The notes under the pieces are model-generated. The model saw nothing but the letters and a program-made list of their open reading frames with translations, had not been told where the DNA came from and did not search any database. Both the position numbers and the translations under genes were made by a program. From Paludibacteraceae bacterium (lineage in GTDB: Bacteria > Bacteroidota > Bacteroidia > Bacteroidales > Paludibacteraceae), in assembly GCA_017630395.1 (NCBI GenBank), contig JAGBVI010000065.1:1-64000 (forward strand): DNA of 64,000 bases, given 5' to 3'. This document shows positions 35,767 through 45,019 of this stretch, piece after piece (position 1 is the first letter of the stretch; every line of letters starts with the position of its first letter).

Positions 35767-38523
35767 ATGGAATATAATTTTATTGATATTGAAAACAAGT
35801 GGCGTTCTTATTGGCGCTCTGAAGAGGTTTATAAAGTTAATTTAGATAAAAATAAACCTAAGTATTATGTTTTGGATATGTTTCCTTATCCTTCTGGAGC
35901 AGGACTTCATGTTGGTCATCCGTTAGGTTACATTGCGTCTGATATATTTAGTCGATACAAAAGACTTCAAGGTTTCAATGTATTACATCCTATGGGATAT
36001 GACGCCTACGGTTTGCCTGCAGAGCAATATGCAATTCAAACTGGTCAACATCCTGCTGTTACAACTGAAAAGAATATTAATCACTATCGTGAGCAGTTAG
36101 ATAAGATTGGGTTCTCCTTTGATTGGGATAGAGAAGTTCGTACATGTGATCCCAAATTTTATAAGTGGACACAATGGGCATTCTTAAAAATGTTTAATTC
36201 TTATTATGATAATAAGTTATCTAAGGCTATGCCCTTGTCTAATTTGATAGCTCATTTCGAAAAGTTTGGAACAGAGGGAATAGATGTAGCAGAATCCGAA
36301 GAAAAGGTATTCTCTGCTACTGATTGGAATAACTTTGATGATAAAGTAAGAAGTGAAATTTTGATGAACTACCGTTTAGCTTATTTAGCTGATACGAAGG
36401 TTAATTTCTGTCCTGCCTTAGGTTGTGTTTTGGCAAATGATGAAATTAGTGAAGGTCTGTCTGTAAGAGGTGGCCACCCTGTTGAACAACGAGTAATGCG
36501 CCAGTGGAGTTTGAGAGTTTCTGCTTATGCGCAAAGGCTTTTGGATGGATTAGATACGATTGATTGGACCGATTCGTTGAAAGATACTCAACGAAATTGG
36601 ATTGGAAGGAGTGAAGGCGCTGAGTTGAAATTTTCTATAAAAGATAGTGACGTTTGTTTTGATGTGTTTACAACTAGAGCAGATACGATTTTTGGTGTAA
36701 CATTTATGGTGTTAGCCCCTGAATCTATGTACGTTAATTTAGTGACGACTGATGCTCAAAGGGGGCAGGTTAATGCTTATTTGGACATGGTTAAACGACG
36801 TACTGAAAGAGAACGAATTTCGGATCGAAGTGTATCAGGAGTTTTTACAGGGTCCTATGCTATTAATCCTGTAACAGGAAAAGAGATCCCGATTTGGATT
36901 AGTGATTATGTTTTAGCTTCATATGGTACGGGAGCAATTATGGCTGTTCCTGCTCATGATTCTAGGGACTATGCCTTTGCAAAGCATTTTGACTTGCCAA
37001 TTATTCCAGTCATTGAAGGTTGTGATGTCTCAAATGAGAGTTTTGATGCAAAAGATGGTATTATGACTAATTCAGGCTTTTTGAATGGTTTAACTGTAAA
37101 AGAGGCTATTTCTACTGCAAAAAGATATGTGGAAAAAGAAAAACTGGGGAAAATAAAGGTTAATTATCGTTTGCGGGATGCTATTTTTAGTAGGCAAAGG
37201 TATTGGGGTGAGCCGTTCCCTATCTATTACAAAGATGGGGTTCCAACACCTATTGATGAGAGTATGTTGCCATTAGAATTGCCTGATGTTAAAGATTTTA
37301 AACCAACAGAAAATGGGGAACCACCATTGGGGCATGCAGAAAATTGGTGTACTTCGGATGGCTATCCGTATGAATTAAATACGATGCCTGGATTTGCAGG
37401 ATCATCGGCTTATTATTTGAGATACATGGATCCTCATAATGAGGAAGCGTTAGTGTCAAAAGAAGCAAATGAGTATTGGCAAAATGTGGATTTGTATTTG
37501 GGTGGTTCAGAACACGCAACCGGTCACCTAATTTATAGTCGTTTTTGGAATAAATTTTTATATGACTTAGGTTATGTTGTTAAGGATGAGCCATTCCAAA
37601 AATTAATAAACCAAGGTATGATTCAAGGTCGTTCAAATTTTGTGTATCGCATAAAAGGTACAAACACCTTTGTTTCATTGAATTTGAAAGATCAATATGA
37701 TGTAACACCTATTCATGTTGATATTAATATTGTATCCAATGATGTACTTGATTTAGAAAAATTTAAAAAATCTAATCCAGAATATGAAACGGCCGAATTT
37801 GTTTTAGAAAATGGCAAGTACGTTTGTGGTTGGGCTGTAGAAAAGATGTCAAAATCGATGTTTAATGTTGTGAATCCTGACGATATTGTTGCTAATTATG
37901 GAGCAGATACTTTGCGTTTGTATGAAATGTTTTTGGGTCCTTTAGAGCAATCAAAACCGTGGGATACAAATGGAATTGATGGTGTACATCGTTTCTTAAA
38001 AAAGTTGTGGGGACTATTTTACAAAGGAGACGAGTTTATTGTTGCGGATGGGATTGCTACAAAAGAGGAGATGAAATCACTTCATAAGCTGATAAAAAAG
38101 ACAACGTATGATATTGAGAATTTTTCCTTTAATACTTCTGTATCAGCATTTATGATATGCGTAAATGAATTAACAAACTTTAAATGTAACAAAAAAGAAG
38201 TTTTGCAACAATTAGTAATTTTGTTGGCTCCTTTCGCTCCTCATATAGCTGAAGAATTGTACCATTTATTAGGCAATACAACAACTGTTTGTGATGCTAA
38301 ATGGCCTATTTTTGATGAAAAATATTTGAAAGAAGATAGTGTTAAGTATCCTATTTCGTTTAATGGTAAGGTCAGATTTTTCATGGAGTTGCCATCTGAT
38401 ATGGATAAAAAGCAGGTTGAGGAAGTAGTGTTAGGTGATGAACAAACAAGTAAGTTTTTGGATGGGAAAGCAATTAAGAAGGTAATTGTAGTTCCAGGAA
38501 AGATTGTGAACATTGTTTTCTAA
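35767..38523 (+). CDS. leuS: Leucyl-tRNA synthetase
   Basis: This class I synthetase charges tRNA-Leu and edits mischarged products. The 918 residues contain the HIGH-type block [16 protein letters not shown] near residue 41 and the CP1 editing domain (about 225-440, with [18 protein letters not shown] as its core). The catalytic [10 protein letters not shown] follows. [17 protein letters not shown] (near residue 698) is the KMSKS loop, and the anticodon-binding domain ends the protein. A Bacteroidota-typical insertion near residues 620-690 lies just before the KMSKS motif. It is monocistronic. Confidence 0.98.
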   Translation: MEYNFIDIENKWRSYWRSEEVYKVNLDKNKPKYYVLDMFPYPSGAGLHVGHPLGYIASDIFSRYKRLQGFNVLHPMGYDAYGLPAEQYAIQTGQHPAVTTEKNINHYREQLDKIGFSFDWDREVRTCDPKFYKWTQWAFLKMFNSYYDNKLSKAMPLSNLIAHFEKFGTEGIDVAESEEKVFSATDWNNFDDKVRSEILMNYRLAYLADTKVNFCPALGCVLANDEISEGLSVRGGHPVEQRVMRQWSLRVSAYAQRLLDGLDTIDWTDSLKDTQRNWIGRSEGAELKFSIKDSDVCFDVFTTRADTIFGVTFMVLAPESMYVNLVTTDAQRGQVNAYLDMVKRRTERERISDRSVSGVFTGSYAINPVTGKEIPIWISDYVLASYGTGAIMAVPAHDSRDYAFAKHFDLPIIPVIEGCDVSNESFDAKDGIMTNSGFLNGLTVKEAISTAKRYVEKEKLGKIKVNYRLRDAIFSRQRYWGEPFPIYYKDGVPTPIDESMLPLELPDVKDFKPTENGEPPLGHAENWCTSDGYPYELNTMPGFAGSSAYYLRYMDPHNEEALVSKEANEYWQNVDLYLGGSEHATGHLIYSRFWNKFLYDLGYVVKDEPFQKLINQGMIQGRSNFVYRIKGTNTFVSLNLKDQYDVTPIHVDINIVSNDVLDLEKFKKSNPEYETAEFVLENGKYVCGWAVEKMSKSMFNVVNPDDIVANYGADTLRLYEMFLGPLEQSKPWDTNGIDGVHRFLKKLWGLFYKGDEFIVADGIATKEEMKSLHKLIKKTTYDIENFSFNTSVSAFMICVNELTNFKCNKKEVLQQLVILLAPFAPHIAEELYHLLGNTTTVCDAKWPIFDEKYLKEDSVKYPISFNGKVRFFMELPSDMDKKQVEEVVLGDEQTSKFLDGKAIKKVIVVPGKIVNIVF

Positions 38524-38553
38524 ATCAAGTAATGAAATTTTAATTCCAAGATG

Positions 38554-38730
38554 TTGTTTAAATTTTATTTCAAGCCTATTTGAGAGAGAATTTTAAATTA
38601 ATTTTTATTATCGTTTTGTAGTAAATAGTGGACTATTATCAAAACAGAATAATACAAATTGGTTAAAAAGAATCTTAAAGATGCTGAGAATAGGAGTGCG
38701 AAACTCAAAATAAATTTAAACGGCTTCTAA
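38554..38730 (+). repeat. Dispersed intergenic repeat, diverged copy (copy C)
   Basis: The copy keeps TTTAAATTTTATTTC, the TTTGAGAGAGAATTTTAAA block, GATGCTGAGAATAGGAGTGCG and the end block TTTAAACGGCTTCTAA. The possible stem halves have changed together: 5' GAATTTTAA and 3' TTAAAAAGAATC, against GCGATTTTTA and TAAAAATCGC in the inverted copy at 10939. It lies between leuS and rplS, upstream of the rplS promoter. Confidence 0.62.
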
Positions 38731-38745
38731 ATAGTAGAAGAAAAA

Positions 38746-38777
38746 TTTGTAAAAAAATAAATTTGGTTGTAAATTTG
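38746..38777 (+). promoter_or_regulatory. rplS promoter (TTTG-N20-TAAATTTG)
   Basis: TTTG at 38746-38749 and TAAATTTG at 38770-38777 form a good Bacteroidota promoter. The leader of about 75 bases before ATG 38858 could hold ribosomal-protein control, but I recognise no known element. Confidence 0.7.
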
Positions 38778-38857
38778 CAACGTTTTTGCGCAATCTCTTA
38801 TAAAGCGTAGGTATTTGTAATATTGCGTCATGTTAAATTATAATTGAAACAAAGAAA

Positions 38858-39205
38858 ATGGATTTAATCAAAGTCGCTGAGCAAGCTTTTGCAGTAGGTA
38901 AAGAGCTTCCTAAGTTCAAGAGTGGCGATACTGTAACTGTTGCGTACAGAATCGTGGAGGGAAATAAAGAAAGAGTTCAGCAGTTTCGTGGTGATGTAAT
39001 TCGCATTAGTGGTCACCAAGAAAAGAAACGTTTTACAGTTCGTAAAATTTCAGGAGGTGTAGGTGTTGAACGTATTTTCCCAATGGATTCACCTTTTATT
39101 GAGGAAATAATTGTCAATAAAGTTGGTAAAGTTCGTAGAGCTAAGTTATACTACTTGCGTAAGTTAACAGGTAAAAAAGCAAGAATCAAAGAAAAAAGAT
39201 TTTAA
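38858..39205 (+). CDS. rplS: 50S ribosomal protein L19
   Basis: L19 lies at the 30S-50S interface. The 115-residue protein shows the family pattern: [50 protein letters not shown] and the C-terminal [20 protein letters not shown]. The length is normal. In many bacteria rplS is in an operon with rpsP and trmD. Here it is alone with its own promoter and terminator, as is common in Bacteroidales. Confidence 0.98.
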   Translation: MDLIKVAEQAFAVGKELPKFKSGDTVTVAYRIVEGNKERVQQFRGDVIRISGHQEKKRFTVRKISGGVGVERIFPMDSPFIEEIIVNKVGKVRRAKLYYLRKLTGKKARIKEKRF

Positions 39206-39210
39206 TCATA

Positions 39211-39240
39211 AAGGAGAAACTTTTGTTTCTCCTTTTTTTT
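39211..39240 (+). terminator. rplS rho-independent terminator
   Basis: AAGGAGAAAC and GTTTCTCCTT form a perfect 10-bp stem with loop TTTT and are followed by six T, five bases after the rplS stop. Confidence 0.92.
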
Positions 39241-39256
39241 ATAGGGTACGTTCATG

Positions 39257-39286
39257 TTGAAATGAACGTAATTTTTTTTATATTTG
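39257..39286 (+). promoter_or_regulatory. Promoter of the SurA/PpiC run (TTG-N19-TATATTTG)
   Basis: TATATTTG at 39279-39286 matches TAnnTTTG, with TTG at 39257-39259 at the right distance. It lies 43 bases before the first gene and probably serves the run down to 48865. Confidence 0.6.
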
Positions 39287-39329
39287 CACGTTAATAGAAA
39301 TGTTAGAGTAAATTGGAAATTATTCAAAT

Positions 39330-41252
39330 ATGAAAAATAAATTTAGAAGTTTGTTCGCATTGTTTTTGGCGATTCCTTTAAATGCGGTGTCGGGAGATTC
39401 TGAAGAGATTGTTATGACTATTAATAAGACAGACGTAACAAAATCAGAGTTCGAGTATATTTATAACAAGAATTCAAAAGCTGTTGATAGGAAATCGATA
39501 GATGAGTATGTGGAATTATTTGTGAATTATAAATTAAAAGTAGAAGCTGCCAAGGAGGCAAAAATGCATGAATCACCTTCTTATTTAAAAGAATTTTCGT
39601 CATACAAAGATCAATTGGCAATTCCTTATTTGAGAGACAAGGATAAAGAGCAAGATTTGTTGATGGAGGCATATAAGAGAGGAAAAGAAGAAATACATGC
39701 TAGTCATATTTTGATTAAAGTTGCGGAAGATGAGAGTGATTCATTGGATGCATTTAATAAGATTTCAAAAATCTATGAAGAAATTAAATCTGGAGCAGAT
39801 TTTTCTCGTTTGGCGCAAGATAATTCTGATTGTATGTCAAAGCGTAATGGTGGTGATTTAGGATTTCTACAAGTTTTTTCGACAATATATGAATTTGAAA
39901 ATGTGATTTATAATACTAAAATAGGAGAAATTAGCAAGCCATTTCGTTCTAAATTTGGTTATCATATAGTGAAGGTTCACGAAAGGAGAAAAGTGTTGAA
40001 TGCTCCACGTGTTGCGCATATTTATATATCGAAATCAGAGCCTAAATACCAAGGAATTGTTGATTCTTTGATGTTAAAAATTAAAATGGGTGCAAATTTT
40101 GCAGAACTAGCCAAGAAGCATTCAATGGATATTGTAACAGCTGTGAATGGTGGGGATTTGGGCGTAATTGATGGAAATTCTTCATATCCAATAGATTTTA
40201 AGAATCATGTATATTCATTATCAAAGGTAGGTGATGTTAAATTGATAGATAATGCCATTGGTGTGCAAATTATTTGTTTAACATCAGTAGGAGTACAACC
40301 AACTTTTCAAGAACAAAAGGCTGAATTATTAGAAAAAATCAAGAAGAGTGATAGGGAAAAAGAAGTTGGAGTCTCCTATTTAAATGCATTGAAAACAAAG
40401 TATGGATTTGAACTTTATGAAAAATCGTTGAAACCATTTGAAAAAATTATCAATGAAAAAGATGTAATGATTAATAAGTTGAATTCCCCTCTATATGAGT
40501 TCAAAGGGAATATGTACCCGCAAAGTGAGTTCTATCCATATTTGAAGGAGCAAAAAGCAAGTTATGATTATGCTTATTCAAAGGGAGGGCAAAAGAAAAA
40601 GATGTCTGATAAACAATTTATACAAAAGACTTTTGATTCGTATTTGACAAAGCTGTTAATAGCGGAGGAGAGACTGATATTGGAGCAAGACTGCACAGAA
40701 TATAAAAATTTACTACAAGAGTATTCTGATGGATTGTTGTTATTTGAAATTAGTTCAAAAGAGGTATGGGATAAATCTTCAAAAGATACTGTTGCTTTAA
40801 GTAAATTTTACCAAGAGCACAAGGCTGATTATACTTGGGATTCTCCTAAATTCAAGGGTGTTGTAATTCGTTGCAAAAATGATTCTGTGTTGAAGTTGGT
40901 TGAACAGATTATAAAATCTACTCCGTTAGATTCGGTTGCTAGTAAGGTGAATTTGCTATTAAGGAAAAAATATGAAAAATTGGTAAAGGTTGATGAAGGA
41001 GTTTTCCCTCAGGGTGCAAATAAGGTAGTTGATGAGAAGATTTATAAGATGGGTAAGTATGCGGATGATAAGTATCCGGTGGCAACAATTGTTGGAAGTA
41101 TGCAGTCTCAACCGCAATCTTATTTGGATATAAAGGGTCCGGTAACAGCAGATTATCAGATGTACTTAGAAAAAGAGTGGATAAAATCTTTGAGGAGTAA
41201 GTATCCTGTTAAATTGAATAAAAAAGTATTAAATACGATAAAAAGTAATTGA
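39330..41252 (+). CDS. SurA/PpiC-type periplasmic peptidyl-prolyl isomerase (two parvulin domains)
   Basis: The 640-residue secreted protein (signal peptide about 1-22, MKNKFRSLFALFLAIPLNAV) has a SurA-like N-terminal helical domain. Two parvulin domains follow: the first about 121-220 (HASHILIKV, NGGDLGFLQV, KFGYHIVKVHERR) and the second about 225-320 (APRVAHIYIS, NGGDLGVIDG). A long C-terminal helical part of about 320 residues follows. Such proteins chaperone outer-membrane proteins in the periplasm. The second domain lacks the usual FGYHII ending, so one domain may be inactive. It is first in a run with two more SurA-like genes. Confidence 0.88.
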   Translation: MKNKFRSLFALFLAIPLNAVSGDSEEIVMTINKTDVTKSEFEYIYNKNSKAVDRKSIDEYVELFVNYKLKVEAAKEAKMHESPSYLKEFSSYKDQLAIPYLRDKDKEQDLLMEAYKRGKEEIHASHILIKVAEDESDSLDAFNKISKIYEEIKSGADFSRLAQDNSDCMSKRNGGDLGFLQVFSTIYEFENVIYNTKIGEISKPFRSKFGYHIVKVHERRKVLNAPRVAHIYISKSEPKYQGIVDSLMLKIKMGANFAELAKKHSMDIVTAVNGGDLGVIDGNSSYPIDFKNHVYSLSKVGDVKLIDNAIGVQIICLTSVGVQPTFQEQKAELLEKIKKSDREKEVGVSYLNALKTKYGFELYEKSLKPFEKIINEKDVMINKLNSPLYEFKGNMYPQSEFYPYLKEQKASYDYAYSKGGQKKKMSDKQFIQKTFDSYLTKLLIAEERLILEQDCTEYKNLLQEYSDGLLLFEISSKEVWDKSSKDTVALSKFYQEHKADYTWDSPKFKGVVIRCKNDSVLKLVEQIIKSTPLDSVASKVNLLLRKKYEKLVKVDEGVFPQGANKVVDEKIYKMGKYADDKYPVATIVGSMQSQPQSYLDIKGPVTADYQMYLEKEWIKSLRSKYPVKLNKKVLNTIKSN

Positions 41253-41262
41253 ATTTGTAAAG

Positions 41263-42141
41263 ATGTTATTTGACATAAAAACTAATATATATACTCGGGC
41301 ATTAATCATTGAATTAATAGTGCTAGTAGGGTTTTGTTTCTCATCTTGTGATAAGTTGAAGCATCCAATCTTAGAAACTGCTGTAGCAGAAGCGGGAGGA
41401 GAAGTTTTGACAGAACAGGAATTGTTTAATATGATTGATATGTCGTATGTTAATGGCAATGATAGTCTGAGAATTATTGATAATTATATCAAAGAATGGA
41501 TTGCGAATAGTGTTATTTATGAAGAAGCGCAGAAATCAATTCCCAATCAAGGAGAGATAGATTCTTTGGTAGAGGTATATCGACATGCTTTAGTTGTGTA
41601 TGGATATGAATCTCAATTGATAAAAGAGCATGTTGTTAGTCGTATTTCCCAAAATCAAATGATTCAGTTTTATCATGAAAATGCTTTGATGTTTAGGTTG
41701 GATGAACCTATTGCAAAGGGTGTTTTTTTGATTGTTCCGAGTTCGGCTCCTGATGTTCAGGTCTTGGAGACATTGATGGAAAGTCCGTCGGAGAGTAATT
41801 TAGATATAATAGAGTCGTTGAGTGTTAAAAATGCTGCAAGGTTTGAGTTCTTTAATAATCATTGGTTGTTTTTGTCTGAGATTCAAAAAAAATGTCCATT
41901 AATGTTTGATTTTGATGCATTGTCTTTGGGAGGAATGCAAGTTCAGAGAGATTCGTTATATTCTGCTTTTTTGTATTTATCAGAATTAAAGAAACCGGGG
42001 GAGATGCAACCATTTGAATTTGTAGAAGATCGTATTCGTTCTATTTTAACAGAACAGAAGAAAATAGAATTTTTACGAGATTATAGATTGAATTTGTATG
42101 AAGAAGCTCTTAAAAGTGGAGCTGCAAAACGTTATAAATAA
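41263..42141 (+). CDS. SurA-like lipoprotein without parvulin domain
   Basis: The 292-residue protein has a lipoprotein-type N-terminus with a membrane stretch (LIIELIVLVGFCFSSC) and a lipid-attachment Cys29. The rest is helical and resembles the N-terminal chaperone part of SurA/PpiC proteins (GGEVLTEQELFNMI near residue 45; EEAQKSIPNQGEIDSLVEVY). The C-terminal helix is the one that follows the parvulin domain in SurA. The region in the middle where parvulin motifs would be (IAKGVFLIVP) shows none of the active-site pattern. The position between two PPIase genes, 10 and 6 bases apart, indicates a joint role in outer-membrane protein folding. Confidence 0.7.
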   Translation: MLFDIKTNIYTRALIIELIVLVGFCFSSCDKLKHPILETAVAEAGGEVLTEQELFNMIDMSYVNGNDSLRIIDNYIKEWIANSVIYEEAQKSIPNQGEIDSLVEVYRHALVVYGYESQLIKEHVVSRISQNQMIQFYHENALMFRLDEPIAKGVFLIVPSSAPDVQVLETLMESPSESNLDIIESLSVKNAARFEFFNNHWLFLSEIQKKCPLMFDFDALSLGGMQVQRDSLYSAFLYLSELKKPGEMQPFEFVEDRIRSILTEQKKIEFLRDYRLNLYEEALKSGAAKRYK

Positions 42142-42147
42142 AAGAAT

Positions 42148-43503
42148 ATGCGTAAGGAAATTTTAGGATTGATTTTACTTTTTGTGTTGCCAAACATTGT
42201 GACTTCTCAAAGCAATGTGATAGACGAAGTGGTTTGGGTTGTTGGAGATGAGGCAATATTGCGTTCTGAAGTGGAGGAGTATCGTCAAAAAGCGCGTTAT
42301 GAAGGGACTGAAATAGATGGAGATCCCTATTGTGTAATTCCGGAACAATTGGCATTACAAAAACTTTATTTGGATCAGGCTAAGATTGATAGTATTTACC
42401 CAGATGAAAGTAGTGTAAATAGTCAGGTAGAGATGAGAATAAACTATATGATTTCGCAGATTGGATCAAAGGAAAAGTTGGAAGAGTATTTTGGACAAAG
42501 TTTGAGTTCTATGCGAGATGAACTGAAAGAGATGGTTTCAAATCAGCAGGTTGTGCAACAAATGCAGAGAAAGATTGTTGGAACTGTTAATGCTACTCCT
42601 GCTGAGGTTAGTACATTCTTTAAAACATTACCAACTGATAGTATTCCAACTATTCCAGCGCAAGTTGAGGTGCAAATTTTAACAATTGCGCCATCAATAA
42701 GTCAAAAAGCGATTGACGATGTAAAATCTAAACTACGAGATTTCCAACAAAGGATAGAGAATGCAGAATCTGAATTTTCAACACTTGCGATTCTGTATTC
42801 AGAAGATACAGAATCGGCTAAAAGGGGAGGAGAGTTAGGTTATATGGGTAAGGGACAATTAGTACCCGAGTATGCAGATGTGGCATTTGCGTTGCATGAT
42901 AAAACAAAAGTTTCTAAAATAGTAGAATCGGAATTTGGATTTCATATTATACAATTGATTGATAAACAGGGGGATAAGGTTAATACTAGGCATATATTAA
43001 TGAAACCTAAAAATTCTTTTTTAGAAAAGAATCAGGCAAAATTACGCTTGGATAGTGTATTAAATGTAGTAAAGAGCAACGAAATTACTTTTGAGAAGGC
43101 TGTGTCGTTGTATTCAACAGATAAAAACACCAAAAATAGTTCTGGTTTGTTGACCAATCAAGTAAATGGTACTTCCAGATTTCAAATGCAAGAGTTGCCT
43201 CAAGAAATAGCAAAGGCAGTATATGGGTTAAAAGCAGGAGAGTATTCATCCCCATTTGCAATGATAGATTCTAAGGGGAATGAGGTTTATGCAATTGTAA
43301 AAGTTAAATCTATGTTGCCGGCACATAAAGCGAATTTGGAGAATGATTTTATTGCCATAAAAGGAGTTTATCAAGAGAAAAAAAATTATGAAATACTTCA
43401 AAAATGGATTAAAGAGAAGCAAAAAAGTATTTATGTGCGCATAGATGAAAAATGGCAAAATTGTGAATTTGAGTACCCTGGATGGATAAAAAATATTGAA
43501 TAA
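42148..43503 (+). CDS. surA: Periplasmic chaperone/peptidyl-prolyl isomerase SurA
   Basis: The 451-residue protein has a signal peptide (MRKEILGLILLFVLPNIVTSQ) and then the SurA N-terminal domain (IDEVVWVVGDEAILRSEVEEY). Two parvulin domains follow: about 175-275 (RGGELGYMGKGQLVPEYADVAF, FGFHIIQLIDKQG) and about 276-385 (NTRHILMKP). This is the classic SurA layout. SurA keeps unfolded outer-membrane proteins soluble and hands them to the BAM complex. It is third in the run and its stop is one base before the OstA-like start. Confidence 0.92.
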   Translation: MRKEILGLILLFVLPNIVTSQSNVIDEVVWVVGDEAILRSEVEEYRQKARYEGTEIDGDPYCVIPEQLALQKLYLDQAKIDSIYPDESSVNSQVEMRINYMISQIGSKEKLEEYFGQSLSSMRDELKEMVSNQQVVQQMQRKIVGTVNATPAEVSTFFKTLPTDSIPTIPAQVEVQILTIAPSISQKAIDDVKSKLRDFQQRIENAESEFSTLAILYSEDTESAKRGGELGYMGKGQLVPEYADVAFALHDKTKVSKIVESEFGFHIIQLIDKQGDKVNTRHILMKPKNSFLEKNQAKLRLDSVLNVVKSNEITFEKAVSLYSTDKNTKNSSGLLTNQVNGTSRFQMQELPQEIAKAVYGLKAGEYSSPFAMIDSKGNEVYAIVKVKSMLPAHKANLENDFIAIKGVYQEKKNYEILQKWIKEKQKSIYVRIDEKWQNCEFEYPGWIKNIE

Positions 43504-43504
43504 A

Positions 43505-45019
43505 ATGAAACATATATCATCTTTGCTACTATTGAGTTTTGTGTTTTGTTTTTCTTTGTCCGTTAGGGCTAAAGAGGCACAAAATGTCATTTTAGAGCAG
43601 TGCGATGAATTGACGTTTGATAAGAATGCAAATGCCTCACGATCTTATCAAGTATTGCGCGGGAATGTTCGTTTCCGTCACGGAGATGCTTTGATGTGGT
43701 GTGATAGTGCTTATTTTTATGATGGTGAAAATTCCTTTGATGCATTTGGACATATCAGAGTTAATCAAGAGCAGTCGTCCATGTTTGCTGATAGTCTGTT
43801 TTATGACGGGAACACAACCTTGATGAGGGTTCGTGGCAATGTAGTTCTTAATAGTAAAGAAATTTCTTTGTATACGAATTTTTTAGATTATAATCGGGAG
43901 AAAAAATTTGGTTATTATTATGGCGGAGGGAAAGTCATAGAAACTCAAAATACTCTGACTTCCAGAAGAGGTTATTATTACCCTGATTCGGAGTGTTATT
44001 TGTTTTTGGATAGTGTTATTTTGATTCATCCTGATTACGAAATTAGAAGTGATTCATTGCGCTATTTTTCTACTCTTGGTACGGCTTATTTATATGGCCC
44101 CTCTCACATTTATGGGAAAGATTATACAATTTTTACGACCAATGGTTGGACAGATACTAAAAACAATAAGGGGAAGTTGTACGATTATTCTGTTGTTACC
44201 ATGAATGATGGTAAAAGGCTTACTGCCGACTCTATTTTTTATGACTCAAATTTAGGAAATGTAAATGCCTTTATTGGTGTGGATATTAAAGATTCATTGC
44301 AGAATGTTATTATAAGGGGAGATTATGCTGAATATAATAGGAATTATCCAAGGAATGCTTTGGTGACCAAAAATCCATATATTTTAGAATTTTCTGATAA
44401 AGACACTTTGTATCTATCTTCAGATACGGTGTTTTATTGTCAAGTTGATTCTATTCAAGATGAGGTTCGAGCCTATAGAAATGTAAAATTTTTTAGAGAG
44501 GATATGCAAGGGAAATGTGATTCGATGGTTTTTTATGTACAAGATTCTTTAGGAAAAATGTTCTATGATCCGATTCTCTGGTCGGAAGATAATCAAATGA
44601 CAGGTGATAGAATTGATATCTACATAAAAGAAAAGCGGCCATATAAGGTTCATATAACAAAAAATGCCATGATGTCTTCTTTTGAAAATGTCAATATGTA
44701 CAATCAACTAGCAGGAAAGGAAGCATTTGCTTATATAGAAAAAAACAGGCTTAGGCGCATAGATATGAAAGGCAATGCAGAATCTATTTATTACACAAAA
44801 GATGATGATGGGGCTTATATTGGTGTTAATAAAGCTAAAGGGGAGGAAATGTCAATTTTTACAGACAATAATAAATTAGAAAAGATTGTCATGACTCCTG
44901 ATTCAGAGGGGATAATGTATCCACCGAATAAATTTCCTGAGGAAGAGAGGTATTTACGAAATTTTTCTTGGGAACAAGACCTGAGACCTAGAAGAAAAGA
45001 GGATGTTATTGGAAGATGA
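43505..45019 (+). CDS. OstA/LptA-like periplasmic protein
   Basis: The 504-residue product has a signal peptide (MKHISSLLLLSFVFCFSLSVRA) and an OstA-like domain of repeated short beta-strands. DNA and protein show the recurring pattern ALMWCDSAYFYDGENSFDAFG, then SMFADSLFYDG, then LTADSIFYDS, as in LptA/LptD N-terminal jellyroll proteins. LptA bridges the periplasm for lipopolysaccharide transport. This longer Bacteroidota form may play that part or assist LPS assembly. A TTG upstream (43496) is less likely than ATG 43505. The stop overlaps the ATG of the TonB-dependent receptor by four bases. Confidence 0.82.
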   Translation: MKHISSLLLLSFVFCFSLSVRAKEAQNVILEQCDELTFDKNANASRSYQVLRGNVRFRHGDALMWCDSAYFYDGENSFDAFGHIRVNQEQSSMFADSLFYDGNTTLMRVRGNVVLNSKEISLYTNFLDYNREKKFGYYYGGGKVIETQNTLTSRRGYYYPDSECYLFLDSVILIHPDYEIRSDSLRYFSTLGTAYLYGPSHIYGKDYTIFTTNGWTDTKNNKGKLYDYSVVTMNDGKRLTADSIFYDSNLGNVNAFIGVDIKDSLQNVIIRGDYAEYNRNYPRNALVTKNPYILEFSDKDTLYLSSDTVFYCQVDSIQDEVRAYRNVKFFREDMQGKCDSMVFYVQDSLGKMFYDPILWSEDNQMTGDRIDIYIKEKRPYKVHITKNAMMSSFENVNMYNQLAGKEAFAYIEKNRLRRIDMKGNAESIYYTKDDDGAYIGVNKAKGEEMSIFTDNNKLEKIVMTPDSEGIMYPPNKFPEEERYLRNFSWEQDLRPRRKEDVIGR